Under the pieces are notes generated by a model. It saw only the letters and a program-made list of their open reading frames with translations. It had not been told where the DNA came from and searched no databases. 64,000 nt of DNA from Bradyrhizobium sp. (GTDB lineage Bacteria; Pseudomonadota; Alphaproteobacteria; Rhizobiales; Xanthobacteraceae): the NCBI RefSeq assembly GCF_016219575.1, contig NZ_JACRMG010000027.1, positions 62,001 to 126,000 on the forward strand. The letters are read 5' to 3'. Position numbers and translations under genes: made by a program. The number at the start of each line of letters is the position of its first letter. The first letter of the stretch is position 1. This document shows positions 7,505 to 16,459 of the stretch, in pieces.

Positions 7505-8590
7505 TCATGCCGCGACCGGCTCGCGCGCATCGATGCGCGGGTCGAGTTCGCCGGTGCGGTAGCGCCGCGCCATCTCGTTCAAGGGGATGACCCTGATCCT
7601 GTTCGCCTGCCCCGCCGTGCCGAACTGCTCGAAGCGTTCGCGGCACAGATCACGCATCGCGTCCATCGCAGGCTTGAGGAATTTCCGCGGATCAAATTCG
7701 CTGCGGCTTTGCGCGGCCACCTTGCGGAACACCGCGGTCATCGCCAGCCGGCAGTCGGTATCAATATTGACCTTGCGTACGCCGCTCTTGATGCCGCGGA
7801 CAATCTCCTCGACCGGCACGCCCCAGGTCTGCGGCATCGCGCCGCCGAATTCATTGAACATATCCTGCAGCGGCTGCGGCACGGACGAAGAGCCGTGCAT
7901 GACGAGGTGCGTGTTCGGCAGCCGGCGGTGGATCTCCTCGACCACCCGCATCGCCAGGATGTCGCCGTCCGGTTTGCGACTGAACTTGTAGGCGCCATGC
8001 GAGGTGCCCATCGCGATCGCCAGCGCGTCGACATTGGTGGAGCGCACGAAATCGACCGCCTGGCCGGGATCGGTGAGCAACTGGTCGTGGCTCACCTTGC
8101 CCTCGACGCCGTGACCATCTTCCTGCTCGCCGCCGCCATGCTCCAGCGAGCCGAGCACGCCGAGCTCGCCCTCCACTGACGCGCCGACCCAATGGGCGAG
8201 ATCGACGACGCGGCGGGTGATGGCGACGTTGTAATCGTAGTCGGCAGCCGTCCTGGCGTCGGCCTTCAGCGAGCCGTCCATCATGACAGAGGTGAAGCCG
8301 TTGGCGATGGCGCTGGCGCAGGTCGCCTCGTCATTGCCGTGGTCCTGATGCATGCAGAGCGGGATGTCGGGATAGGTCCGCTCCAGCGCTTCGATCATGT
8401 GCGAGAGCATGATGTCGCCGGCATAGCTGCGCGCGCCGCGCGAGGCCTGGATGATGACCGGGGCATCGACGGCGGCAGCCGCCTGCATGATCGCAATCCC
8501 CTGCTCCATATTGTTGATATTGAACGCCGGTACGGCGTAGCCGTGGTCCGCCGCGTGATCGAGTAATTGCCGAAGGGTAATGCGCGCCAA
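7505..8590 (-). CDS. cbbA: Fructose/sedoheptulose-bisphosphate aldolase, class II
   Basis: 361 aa. Zn-dependent aldolase joining triose phosphates to fructose 1,6-bisphosphate, and probably sedoheptulose 1,7-bisphosphate. Motifs: LCMHQDHGND (metal His and catalytic Asp), GASVEGELGVLG (Glu ligand), ISMGTSHGAYKF-like AMGTSHGAYKF, VMHGSSS and KVNIDTD. No ATG lies near the family N-terminus; the first family residues (ARITLRQLLDHA) follow a TTG at 8590 preceded by GGAG seven bases upstream, so I use TTG. Forty bases separate it from cbbT. Confidence 0.94.
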   Translation of the reverse strand: MARITLRQLLDHAADHGYAVPAFNINNMEQGIAIMQAAAAVDAPVIIQASRGARSYAGDIMLSHMIEALERTYPDIPLCMHQDHGNDEATCASAIANGFTSVMMDGSLKADARTAADYDYNVAITRRVVDLAHWVGASVEGELGVLGSLEHGGGEQEDGHGVEGKVSHDQLLTDPGQAVDFVRSTNVDALAIAMGTSHGAYKFSRKPDGDILAMRVVEEIHRRLPNTHLVMHGSSSVPQPLQDMFNEFGGAMPQTWGVPVEEIVRGIKSGVRKVNIDTDCRLAMTAVFRKVAAQSRSEFDPRKFLKPAMDAMRDLCRERFEQFGTAGQANRIRVIPLNEMARRYRTGELDPRIDAREPVAA

Positions 8591-8630
8591 GGGATTTCTC
8601 CGTTTTCTTTGTCGTGTCAGTTCTGCGGAC

Positions 8631-10640
8631 TCATGCCGCTCTTTCCTTCGCGACACGCGCGATGGCGCGCCTTGCCGCCGCCGCGACGCTCTGCGAGGTG
8701 ATGTCGAACTCGCGGTAGAGCACCGACGCCGGCGCCGAGGCGCCGAAACCGCGCATGCCGACGAATTCGCCGTCCGCACCGATCCAGCGCGGCCAGTCGC
8801 CGAGTACCGCGGCTTCGACACCGACGCGCGGTGCCGCTCCCAGCACATACGCGCGGTATTCCTCCGACTGCTCCTCGAACAAGGCAAAGCAGGGCGCAGA
8901 AACCACCGCAGCGCGGATATGTTCGGTCGCGAGCAGGCGGGCGGCCTCCATCGCAATCGGCACTTCCGAACCGGTCGCGATCAGCGTCACATCGCGGCCG
9001 CCATCCGGCGCGACGACGAGGTAGGCACCGCGCGCCACGCGATTCTTGCCGCGCCCGTCGCTGCGGAAGGTCGGCAACGCCTGTCGCGACAGGCACAGCA
9101 CCGAGGGGCGATCGGCGGCCTGCAGGGCGCAATCCCAGGCTTCCAGCGTTTCCACCGCATCCGCCGGCCGGAACACCAGCAGGTTCGGAATGACGCGTAG
9201 CGCGGCCAGGTGCTCTACCGGCTGGTGCGTCGGCCCGTCCTCGCCAAGCCCGATGGAGTCATGGGTCATCACATGGATAACGCGAAGACGCATGAGGGCG
9301 GCCAGGCGAATCGCCGGGCGGCTGTAATCGGAGAAAGCCAGGAACGTGCCGCCATAAGGGATGAAGTCGCCATGCAGCGCGATGCCGTTCATCGCAGCCG
9401 CCATGCCGTGCTCGCGAATGCCATAGTGGACGTAGTCGCCCGCGAACTGTCCCCGCTTAACCGGATGCTGGGTCTTGCTCTGGGTCAGGTTCGAATGGGT
9501 GAGGTCCGCCGAGCCGCCGACCAGTCCCGGAATGGTGGAGGCGATGCTGTCGAGCACCAGCTGCGAGGCCTGGCGTGTGGCGAGCTTCGGACGCTCGGCG
9601 GCAAGGCGTTCGCGCAATTTTGCCGCCGCCCGCTCATAGGCGCCGGGCGAAGCGACGGCGTCCGCTGCAGTCGCGGCGCGTTCGCGGCGATCGAGCCAGG
9701 CCAGGCGCGCGACCTGACCGCGCTGTCCGATCATCCGCCATGCCTTCAGCACCGGGGTCGGCACGACGAAGGGCTGGTAGTCCCAGCCGAGATTGCGGCG
9801 CGCAGCCGCAGCCTGCTCGGCGCCGAGCGGCGCGCCATGCGCCTTCTCGGTGCCCTGGCGGTCCGGTGCGCCATAGCCGATGATGGTACGGCAGGCGATC
9901 AACGACGGGTGCGGCGTTGCACGCTCTTCGGCAATCGCCTGCGCGATCGCTTCCGGATCGTGCCCGTCGACCCGCCGCACCGACCAGCCGGAAGCAGCGA
10001 AGCGTTTCAGCTGATCGTCGGAAGTCGCAAGCGATGTCGGCCCATCGATCGAAATGCCGTTGTCATCGAACAGCACGATCAATCGAGAAAGTTGCAGGTG
10101 ACCGGCGAATGAAATTGCCTCCTGGCTGATGCCTTCCATCAGGCAGCCGTCGCCGGCGATCACGTAGGTGAAGTGATCGACCAGCTCGTCGCCATGCCGC
10201 GCATTGGCCAAGCGCTCGGCCAGCGCCATGCCGACGGCAGTCGCAATCCCCTGCCCCAGCGGGCCCGTCGTCATCTCCACGCCGGGCGTGTGCCCGTATT
10301 CAGGATGGCCAGGCGTCTTCGACCCCCACTGCCGGAACGACTTGATATCGTCGAGGCTGACGTCGCCGCCGGTCAGATGCAGCAGCGCGTAGAGCAGCAT
10401 CGAGCCGTGGCCGGCCGACAGCACGAAGCGGTCGCGATCGGGCCAGTCCGGATGCGCGACATCGAACTTGAGGAAGCGCGAGAACAGCACCGTTGCGACG
10501 TCGGCCATGCCCATCGGCAGGCCGGGATGACCGGACTGCGACTTCTCGATGGCGTCGACCGCAAGAAAGCGGATCGCGTTGGCGAGGTCGCGATCAGTGA
10601 CCGTGTTGAGGTCGGCTTCGGCATGGACCGAAATATTCAT
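8631..10640 (-). CDS. cbbT: Transketolase
   Basis: 669 aa, the full family length. A thiamine-diphosphate enzyme moving two-carbon units in Calvin-cycle regeneration. Seen: SGHPGLPMGMAD near the N-terminus, GDGCLMEGISQEA (TPP/metal motif GDG...), the DDNGISIDG active-site stretch, and the C-terminal pyrimidine-binding part with DSIGLGEDGPTHQPVEH (catalytic His and Glu). The start ATG at 10640 overlaps the cbbP stop as ATGA, so translation is likely coupled. Confidence 0.96.
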   Translation of the reverse strand: MNISVHAEADLNTVTDRDLANAIRFLAVDAIEKSQSGHPGLPMGMADVATVLFSRFLKFDVAHPDWPDRDRFVLSAGHGSMLLYALLHLTGGDVSLDDIKSFRQWGSKTPGHPEYGHTPGVEMTTGPLGQGIATAVGMALAERLANARHGDELVDHFTYVIAGDGCLMEGISQEAISFAGHLQLSRLIVLFDDNGISIDGPTSLATSDDQLKRFAASGWSVRRVDGHDPEAIAQAIAEERATPHPSLIACRTIIGYGAPDRQGTEKAHGAPLGAEQAAAARRNLGWDYQPFVVPTPVLKAWRMIGQRGQVARLAWLDRRERAATAADAVASPGAYERAAAKLRERLAAERPKLATRQASQLVLDSIASTIPGLVGGSADLTHSNLTQSKTQHPVKRGQFAGDYVHYGIREHGMAAAMNGIALHGDFIPYGGTFLAFSDYSRPAIRLAALMRLRVIHVMTHDSIGLGEDGPTHQPVEHLAALRVIPNLLVFRPADAVETLEAWDCALQAADRPSVLCLSRQALPTFRSDGRGKNRVARGAYLVVAPDGGRDVTLIATGSEVPIAMEAARLLATEHIRAAVVSAPCFALFEEQSEEYRAYVLGAAPRVGVEAAVLGDWPRWIGADGEFVGMRGFGASAPASVLYREFDITSQSVAAAARRAIARVAKERAA

Positions 10641-11551
10641 CAGATGCTCCCCTGGTTTTCGTACATCCGCGGCATTGCTTTTTGGCTGCGCTTGCGCTCG
10701 ATCAGCTGCATGATCAGCGGCGTCAGGATCAGCTGCATGGCCAGATCGAGCTTGGAGCCGTGGCAGACGATCGAGTTCGCGCGCGACATGAAGCTGTTCG
10801 GCAACATCGACAGCAGATAGGGAAAGTCGATGCCGCGCGGGCTCTTGAAGCGGATCACGACCATCGATTCATCCGGCGTCGGGATCCAGCGTGCGATGAA
10901 CGGATTGGACGTGTCGACCGTCGGCACGCGCTGGAAATTGATGTCGGTCTCGGCGAACTGCGGACAGATGTAGTTGATGTAATCGGGCATCCGGCGCAGG
11001 ATAGTGTCCGTCACCGCTTCCGTGGAATAGCCGCGCGCGCTGCGGTCGCGATGCAGCTTCTGGATCCATTCGAGATTGATCACGGGCACGACGCCGATCT
11101 TCAAGTCGGCATGGCGCGCGACATTGACCTTGTCGGTGACGACGGCGCCGTGCAGCCCCTCGTAGAACAGGAGGTCCGAGTTTTCCGGCAGCCGCTTCCA
11201 GTCGGTGAACGTGCCGGCCGGGCTACCGTGGCGGGCGGCCTCCTCTTCGTCATGGACGTAGTGCCGCGTCACCGCAGTGCCGGTCTCGCCATAGTCGCGA
11301 AATGCCTGCTCCAGCTCCTCGAACAGGTTGGTTTGCGGGCTGAAATGGCTGAAGTGCTTGTTGCCGCGCTCGGCCTCCTTCGCCATCTGCACGCGCATCT
11401 CGGCGCGGTCATAGCGGTGAAACGCATCGCCCTCGATGTAGACGGCCTTGACGCCTTCGCGATGGAATATCTGCTCGAAGGTTCGCTTGACGGAGGTCGT
11501 GCCTGCGCCTGAAGAGCCGGTGATGGAGATGATCGGATACTTTCTGGACAT
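10640..11551 (-). CDS. cbbP: Phosphoribulokinase
   Basis: 303 aa from the ATG at 11551, preceding MSRKYPIISITGSSGAGTTS. It phosphorylates ribulose 5-phosphate with ATP to give the RuBisCO substrate. The P-loop GSSGAGTTS is at about 12-20, and EGDAFHRYDR and FYEGLHGAV with the following KVNVARHADLKIGVVP region match the bacterial octameric type I kinase. Length fits the ~290-residue bacterial family. It is the second gene of the cbb operon, 10 bases after cbbF. Confidence 0.96.
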   Translation of the reverse strand: MSRKYPIISITGSSGAGTTSVKRTFEQIFHREGVKAVYIEGDAFHRYDRAEMRVQMAKEAERGNKHFSHFSPQTNLFEELEQAFRDYGETGTAVTRHYVHDEEEAARHGSPAGTFTDWKRLPENSDLLFYEGLHGAVVTDKVNVARHADLKIGVVPVINLEWIQKLHRDRSARGYSTEAVTDTILRRMPDYINYICPQFAETDINFQRVPTVDTSNPFIARWIPTPDESMVVIRFKSPRGIDFPYLLSMLPNSFMSRANSIVCHGSKLDLAMQLILTPLIMQLIERKRSQKAMPRMYENQGSI

Positions 11552-11561
11552 GCGCGGCTCC

Positions 11562-12593
11562 TTACAGGCGGAAGAAGCCGCGTTGCGCGAACAGGGGAGC
11601 GGAGACAGCCGGCAGCGGGTCGCAATGCAGCTGCTCGACGCGCCGCACTTCACCGCTCGATCCCATGATCAGCGGCACGCGCTGGTGCAGGCTGTGAGCT
11701 GCGAGGTCGAGGATGCGCTCGCGCCCGGTCGAGGCGACGCCGCCGGCCTGCTCGACGATGAAGGCGATCGGGTGGGCTTCGTAAACCAGGCGCAGGCGGC
11801 CGTCGCCATAGCCCGGCCGCGCGTCCGACGGATAGAGGAACACCCCGCCGCGGGTCAGGATACGATAGGCTTCCGCAACCAGCGAGCCGATCCAGCGCAT
11901 GTTGAAATCGCGACTGGCGGGACCGTCGGCGCCGGCAAGACATTCGTCGATGAAGGCGCGAACCGGCGGATCCCAATGCCGCCGGTTGGAAGCATTGATG
12001 GCGAACTCGTCTGCGGTGTCGGGAATTCGCACGCCGCGCCGCGCGAGACGGAAGCAGCCGGCTGCGCGATCGAACGTGAAGATATCGACGCCGTCGCCGA
12101 GAGTGAGGACCAGCGACGTCTGTGGACCATAGGTCACGAAGCCGGCCGCCAGCTGTGCAGTGCCGCGCTGGGCGAATGCCAGGTCCAGATCGTCGGGAGC
12201 CGGCAGGATCGAGAAGATCGTACCCACCGTCATGTTGATGTCGATGTTGGAGGAGCCGTCGAGCGGATCGATCGCGACGCAGATCCGCGCCTCTCGGGCG
12301 CCGATCTCGACCTCCCGCATTTCCTCCGAGGCAAACGCCGCAATGGGCAGCTTGCCGAGGCAACGGCGAAGAATGGCGTCCGCCTGAACGTCGAGATCGC
12401 GCTGCAGATCGCCGTCGCTGTTGCGGCCGGTTGCAAGGCCTGACGTCTCCGATAGCGCGCCCCTGCCGGTGAGCTCGGCGATCTCGACCGCCGCGACCGC
12501 GATCGCATCGACCGCTGCGGCGACCGCCAGTCCTTGCGTAACGGTTTCCGAATACCTCTGAAGGTGCTTTTCCAGCGTGAGTTGCCTGATCAT
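11562..12593 (-). CDS. cbbF: Fructose-1,6/sedoheptulose-1,7-bisphosphatase
   Basis: 343 aa from the ATG at 12593. Another ATG three codons upstream (12602) abuts the ribosome site GAGGGG directly, so the inner start with about 9 bases of spacing is preferred. It removes the 1-phosphate from fructose and sedoheptulose bisphosphates. Motifs: FASEEM, CVAIDPLDGSSNIDINMTVGTIFSI (metal-binding DPLDGSS) and the C-terminal YEAHPIAFIVEQAGG. First gene of the cbb operon, divergent from cbbR. Confidence 0.95.
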   Translation of the reverse strand: MIRQLTLEKHLQRYSETVTQGLAVAAAVDAIAVAAVEIAELTGRGALSETSGLATGRNSDGDLQRDLDVQADAILRRCLGKLPIAAFASEEMREVEIGAREARICVAIDPLDGSSNIDINMTVGTIFSILPAPDDLDLAFAQRGTAQLAAGFVTYGPQTSLVLTLGDGVDIFTFDRAAGCFRLARRGVRIPDTADEFAINASNRRHWDPPVRAFIDECLAGADGPASRDFNMRWIGSLVAEAYRILTRGGVFLYPSDARPGYGDGRLRLVYEAHPIAFIVEQAGGVASTGRERILDLAAHSLHQRVPLIMGSSGEVRRVEQLHCDPLPAVSAPLFAQRGFFRL

Positions 12594-12717
12594 GTGCGTC
12601 ATCCCCTCGCTGCCGCCGCGTCTCTGGCTCCCGGCGGCCGCGTGGAGAAAGTTGACAGACCGAACTTAATAAGGAAAATTTCTAATTATAATGAGAGTCA
12701 AAGATTTCTCTTATAAT
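12594..12717. promoter_or_regulatory. Divergent cbbF/cbbR control region
   Basis: An AT-rich island inside GC-rich sequence. For cbbF (leftward) a perfect TATAAT -10 lies at 12685-12690 (reads ATTATA on the plus strand) with no good -35, as expected of an activator-dependent promoter. For cbbR, TTGACA is at 12652-12657 and GAAAAT at 12674-12679 (16-base spacer). An inverted repeat, ATTATAA(T)GAGA at 12685-12696 and TCTCTTATAAT at 12707-12717, is a candidate CbbR site overlapping the cbbR start. Confidence 0.6.
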
Positions 12718-13665
12718 CATCCGGCCTCCCAGCTGCGGCATCTGACGATCCGGCAGCTGCGCGCGCTTGCGGCCCTGGCCAACAGAGGCAGCGTGACGGC
12801 GGCATCCACCCATCTCGGATTGACCCAACCCGCGGTGACCCAGCAGTTGCGCCAGCTTCAGGAACTGGCGGGCCTGCCATTGGTGCAGCGGACCGGCGAC
12901 GGCATGCTGTTGACGGCAGCCGGCCGCGAAGTGCTGACGCTCGCCAGCCGGATCGAAGCTGCCATTACGGATTGCCAGGGCTCGCTCGACCTGCTTGCCG
13001 GACGCACCGGCGGCATGGTCCATCTCGGCGCCGTCTCGACCGCGAAATATTTCGTGCCGCACGCGATCGCCGCATTCTCCAAACGGTTTCCGAAGATCGA
13101 GATCAAGCTGACGATCGGCAACCGCGAGGAAATCCGCGCCGCGATGCACTCCTACGACCTCGATTTCGCCGTGATGGGGCGGCCGCCCGAGGACGTCAGC
13201 GTCGATGTTCGCCTGCTCGGCCCAAACCCGCACATCATTATCGCGAGCAAGGGCCATTGGCTGGAACGGGACGCCGGCCTCAGCCTTACCGATCTCGTGC
13301 ACGAGACGTTTATCACCCGCGAGCCCGGCTCGGGCACGCGCACTTTGATGGAGGGGTTGTTCCAGAATTCCGAGCTGGAGCCCGTGATCGGCATGGAGAT
13401 GAGCAGCAACGAGACGATCAAGCAGGCGGTCATCGCCGGCCTTGGAGTCGCCTTCATCTCCGCCCACACGGTTGCGAGCGAAGTTGCCGATGGCCGCCTC
13501 GTCATCCTCGATGTCGGCGGTCTTCCGATCGTCCGCCAGTGGTATGCGATCCGCCGCAGCGACAAGCTGCTGCTGCCTCCGGCGCAGGCAATGTTCGACT
13601 TCCTGGGAACGGAAGGCGCTGACTACCTGCCAGACGTGCCCGGGCTCGGCTGCGGTGCGTCCTGA
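12691..13665 (+). CDS. cbbR: LysR-type regulator of the cbb operon
   Basis: 324 aa. N-terminal winged helix-turn-helix (LRHLTIRQLRALAALANRGSVTAASTHLGLTQPAVTQQLRQLQ) and a LysR effector-binding domain. Its divergent position before cbbF identifies it as CbbR, which activates cbb genes in response to Calvin-cycle metabolites. The ATG at 12691 has no well-spaced ribosome site and lies inside an inverted repeat and only a few bases after the predicted transcription start, so the transcript may be nearly leaderless or the start may differ. Its stop directly abuts that of the kinase gene on the other strand (TGATCA). Confidence 0.88.
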   Translation: MRVKDFSYNHPASQLRHLTIRQLRALAALANRGSVTAASTHLGLTQPAVTQQLRQLQELAGLPLVQRTGDGMLLTAAGREVLTLASRIEAAITDCQGSLDLLAGRTGGMVHLGAVSTAKYFVPHAIAAFSKRFPKIEIKLTIGNREEIRAAMHSYDLDFAVMGRPPEDVSVDVRLLGPNPHIIIASKGHWLERDAGLSLTDLVHETFITREPGSGTRTLMEGLFQNSELEPVIGMEMSSNETIKQAVIAGLGVAFISAHTVASEVADGRLVILDVGGLPIVRQWYAIRRSDKLLLPPAQAMFDFLGTEGADYLPDVPGLGCGAS

Positions 13666-15006
13666 TCAGGCAGCCGGCAGTGCGAACGAGAACGTGGCGC
13701 CGCCTTGCGGATCGTTGGCTGCGGAGAGTTCGCCGCCATGTTCGCGGACGATGCCGTAGCTGATCCACAGCCCAAGCCCAGTCCCTTCGCCCACCCGCTT
13801 GGTCGTGAAGAAGGGCTCGAAGATGCGGCCGATGTTGTCCATGTCGATTCCGGGCCCATTGTCGGAAATCCGGAACAGAATTTCATTGCCCTTGCGCGCC
13901 GCCGATACAACAAGCCGCGGCAATTCGGTCGCCCGCATCGCGTCGATCGCATTTTCCACCAGGTTGACGATCACCTGGTGCAACTGCCCTTCATTGCCGC
14001 TGACCCACAGTTCCGGCTCGATCTCCATCCGGACATCGACTCGCACTTGCTTGGTGCGGACGGCCCAGAGCACCGCCGTGTTGATCAGGCGTTCGATATT
14101 GACGCGCTCGACCTCGCCGATCCTGCTGAAGGAGAGCCTGCGCAGATTCTTCACGATCTCGCTGATGCGCACCGCCCCTTCCATCGTACCTTCGATCAGC
14201 GGGCCGAAATCCTCCAGAATCTCGTCGATGCGCAGGCTCTTCTTGAGCGCGGCGAGATCTCCAGCCTTGCCCTTGCCGTGGATCGCATCGAAATAGGCGG
14301 CCAGCGCCGTGCGGTAGCGCATCAGCGTATGGATGTTGCCATAGACGAAGCTGATCGGATTGTTGAGCTCGTGCGCGACGCCGGCAACCAGCCGGCCGAG
14401 GCTCGCCATCTTCTCCTGTTCAACCAGTTGCCGCTGCACGCGCTGCAATTCGTGGTGGGCCTTGTGCAACGCCTCATAGGCACGCCTGAGCTCGCCGATC
14501 GGCCTGCCGGTCAGCACGACGCCGATGAATCGGCCGCGATGGTCGTGCCTCGGCGAGCTGTTGATGGCAAAGAGATCGGAACTCCCGCCGTCGGTCGCAA
14601 ACCGCAGTTCGCCGTCCACGACATCCGATGCGCCGCGCGGCTTGAGCAGCTGCACCAGCTTGGCACCATTGGCGGCATCGATGATGTCGGCGATATTCCG
14701 TCCGACAATATCCTCGATGCTGCGGCTGAGCGTGTTCTGGAACGCCGAGTTGACCTGCTGCACCAAACCGATGGCGTCGCAGACGACCAGGATGTCCGAG
14801 ACCGACTCGATGACGTTGGTGACGAAGGCTTGCGCCTCCTCGAGTTCCGCGTTCTTGTGCTCGAGATCGACCTCATAGCGCAACAGATCCGAATAGACTT
14901 CATCCATCTTGCGGATGACTTCGATCCAGGCGCCCTCGCGCTCGTGATCGAACTCGATCGAGCCGCGACTGGCGATGAGCTTGAGCAGCGATTCGGTTTC
15001 GTTCAT
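13666..15006 (-). CDS. hupT: Hydrogenase sensor histidine kinase (HupT/HoxJ type)
   Basis: 446 aa from the ATG at 15006, one base after the hoxA stop. A PAS domain (about 60-170) precedes a histidine kinase core: H212 in GVAHELNNPISF, N box VENAIDAM, G1 ISDNGPGID, F and G2 GEGTGLGLW. No membrane segment, so cytoplasmic like HoxJ of Cupriavidus and HupT of Rhodobacter. In those systems the kinase binds the H2 sensor HupUV (HoxBC) and controls HoxA/HupR phosphorylation. All three partners are in this cluster. Symbol given by context; hoxJ would be equally valid. Confidence 0.88.
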   Translation of the reverse strand: MNETESLLKLIASRGSIEFDHEREGAWIEVIRKMDEVYSDLLRYEVDLEHKNAELEEAQAFVTNVIESVSDILVVCDAIGLVQQVNSAFQNTLSRSIEDIVGRNIADIIDAANGAKLVQLLKPRGASDVVDGELRFATDGGSSDLFAINSSPRHDHRGRFIGVVLTGRPIGELRRAYEALHKAHHELQRVQRQLVEQEKMASLGRLVAGVAHELNNPISFVYGNIHTLMRYRTALAAYFDAIHGKGKAGDLAALKKSLRIDEILEDFGPLIEGTMEGAVRISEIVKNLRRLSFSRIGEVERVNIERLINTAVLWAVRTKQVRVDVRMEIEPELWVSGNEGQLHQVIVNLVENAIDAMRATELPRLVVSAARKGNEILFRISDNGPGIDMDNIGRIFEPFFTTKRVGEGTGLGLWISYGIVREHGGELSAANDPQGGATFSFALPAA

Positions 15007-15007
15007 C

Positions 15008-16459
15008 TCAGGAGAATGCCTCGCCTTTGGCATTTTTCCTCAAATCATATCTGGACAATTTGTTTCGAAGGCCGACGCGCGACAGCCCGAGCTCGCTGGC
15101 GACCCGGCTGATATTGCCCTCGTATTTCTCAAGGTAGCTGACGATAACAGACTTCTCGAGATCTTCCACCTTGTCCTTCAACGAGGCGGAGCCGTTGAGC
15201 TTGCCGTTCACCGGCGCCGCCGGACGCCGTCCGTTGCGGCGCCCGAGCAGCGGCGGAGATCGCAATTCGTCATGGTCGGCAAGCACTGCCATCCGCTGGA
15301 TCTCGTTTTGCAGTTCGCGCACATTGCCCGGCCACTGGTATCTGCAGAATTCCTCCAGGGCGGACGCCGCAAAGCGCAGGTTCGGCCGATTGAACGAGGT
15401 CTTGACGGCCGACAGCACACCCTCGGCAATCAAGGGAATGTCCATCGGACGATCGCGCAAGGCCGGCATATGGACCGGGAATGCCGCCAGGCGATAGTAG
15501 AGGTCGCGTCGGAACCGTCCCGCTTCGACCTCCGCCTCAAGATCCCGGTTGGTCGCTGCCACGACCCGCACGTCGACCTTGTGTACCCGTTGCGCGCCGA
15601 GCGGACGGATTTCGCTCTCCTGCAGGACGCGCAAGAGCTTCACCTGAAAAGCCGGCGAGGTCTCCCCGATCTCATCGAGGAAGATGGTGCCGCCATTGGC
15701 GACCTCGAACAGCCCGATACGATCCTGATAGGCGCCGGTGAAGGCGCCCTTCTTGCAGCCGAACAATTCGCTTTCGAGCAGCTCGTCAGGGAGAGCGCCG
15801 CAGTTCTCGACGACGAAGGCCTTGCTGGCGCGCGCCGATCCGTAGTGGATGGCGCGGGCCAGCAGTTCCTTGCCGGTTCCGGATTCCCCCGTGATCAGGA
15901 CGGAGATATCGTAGTCAGCCGCGCGCCTGCCGAGCTCGATCACGTCGTGCAACGGGCTGTCGGGCGCATGCAGGATGCGGTTGAAGTCGTAGAGCTGCTT
16001 GGCCACGCCGCGCTTGACCGAGACGACCTTCTTGATGTGCCCGGCCGTCGCCTTGACGTCGACCCCGGCCGTCTCCGTTTCCTTTTGCAGGCGATACAGC
16101 TGGATCGCTTCCTTGACGATTTCGACCAGCCGGTCCGGTTGCCACGGCTTTGTAATGTACTGGTAGATTCCCGCCTCGTTGAGGCCGGCGATGATGTCCT
16201 CGGAATCCGAATAGCCGGAGATGATCATCCGCACCGGATCCGGCCAGTGTTCGCGGACCCGCCTCAGGAAGCTCACGCCGGATTCGTGCGGCATCCGCTG
16301 ATCGCACAGGATGGCGTGAACGATCTCCCCCTCCAGAAGCTTTTCGGCGTCGGCCGCGCTGCCGGCGCAAAGTACCTCGAAATCCTGATTGAGCACGCGA
16401 CGCAGCGCCTCCTGCGACCGCACCTCATCGTCAACGACGAGAATTGTTCCTTCGCTCAT
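15008..16459 (-). CDS. hoxA: NtrC-family response regulator HoxA
   Basis: 483 aa. Receiver domain with phosphorylatable D53 (ILCDQRMP), sigma-54 AAA+ domain with Walker A GESGTGKE (191-198), GAFTGA loop (238-243) that contacts sigma-54, Walker B IFLDEIGE (about 259-266), and a Fis-type helix-turn-helix at the C-terminus (ISRVASELGLSRVGLRNKLSRY). It activates hydrogenase structural genes; the sigma-54 promoter found before hupS is the natural target. Starts with an ATGA overlap with the hypX stop. Confidence 0.94.
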   Translation of the reverse strand: MSEGTILVVDDEVRSQEALRRVLNQDFEVLCAGSAADAEKLLEGEIVHAILCDQRMPHESGVSFLRRVREHWPDPVRMIISGYSDSEDIIAGLNEAGIYQYITKPWQPDRLVEIVKEAIQLYRLQKETETAGVDVKATAGHIKKVVSVKRGVAKQLYDFNRILHAPDSPLHDVIELGRRAADYDISVLITGESGTGKELLARAIHYGSARASKAFVVENCGALPDELLESELFGCKKGAFTGAYQDRIGLFEVANGGTIFLDEIGETSPAFQVKLLRVLQESEIRPLGAQRVHKVDVRVVAATNRDLEAEVEAGRFRRDLYYRLAAFPVHMPALRDRPMDIPLIAEGVLSAVKTSFNRPNLRFAASALEEFCRYQWPGNVRELQNEIQRMAVLADHDELRSPPLLGRRNGRRPAAPVNGKLNGSASLKDKVEDLEKSVIVSYLEKYEGNISRVASELGLSRVGLRNKLSRYDLRKNAKGEAFS

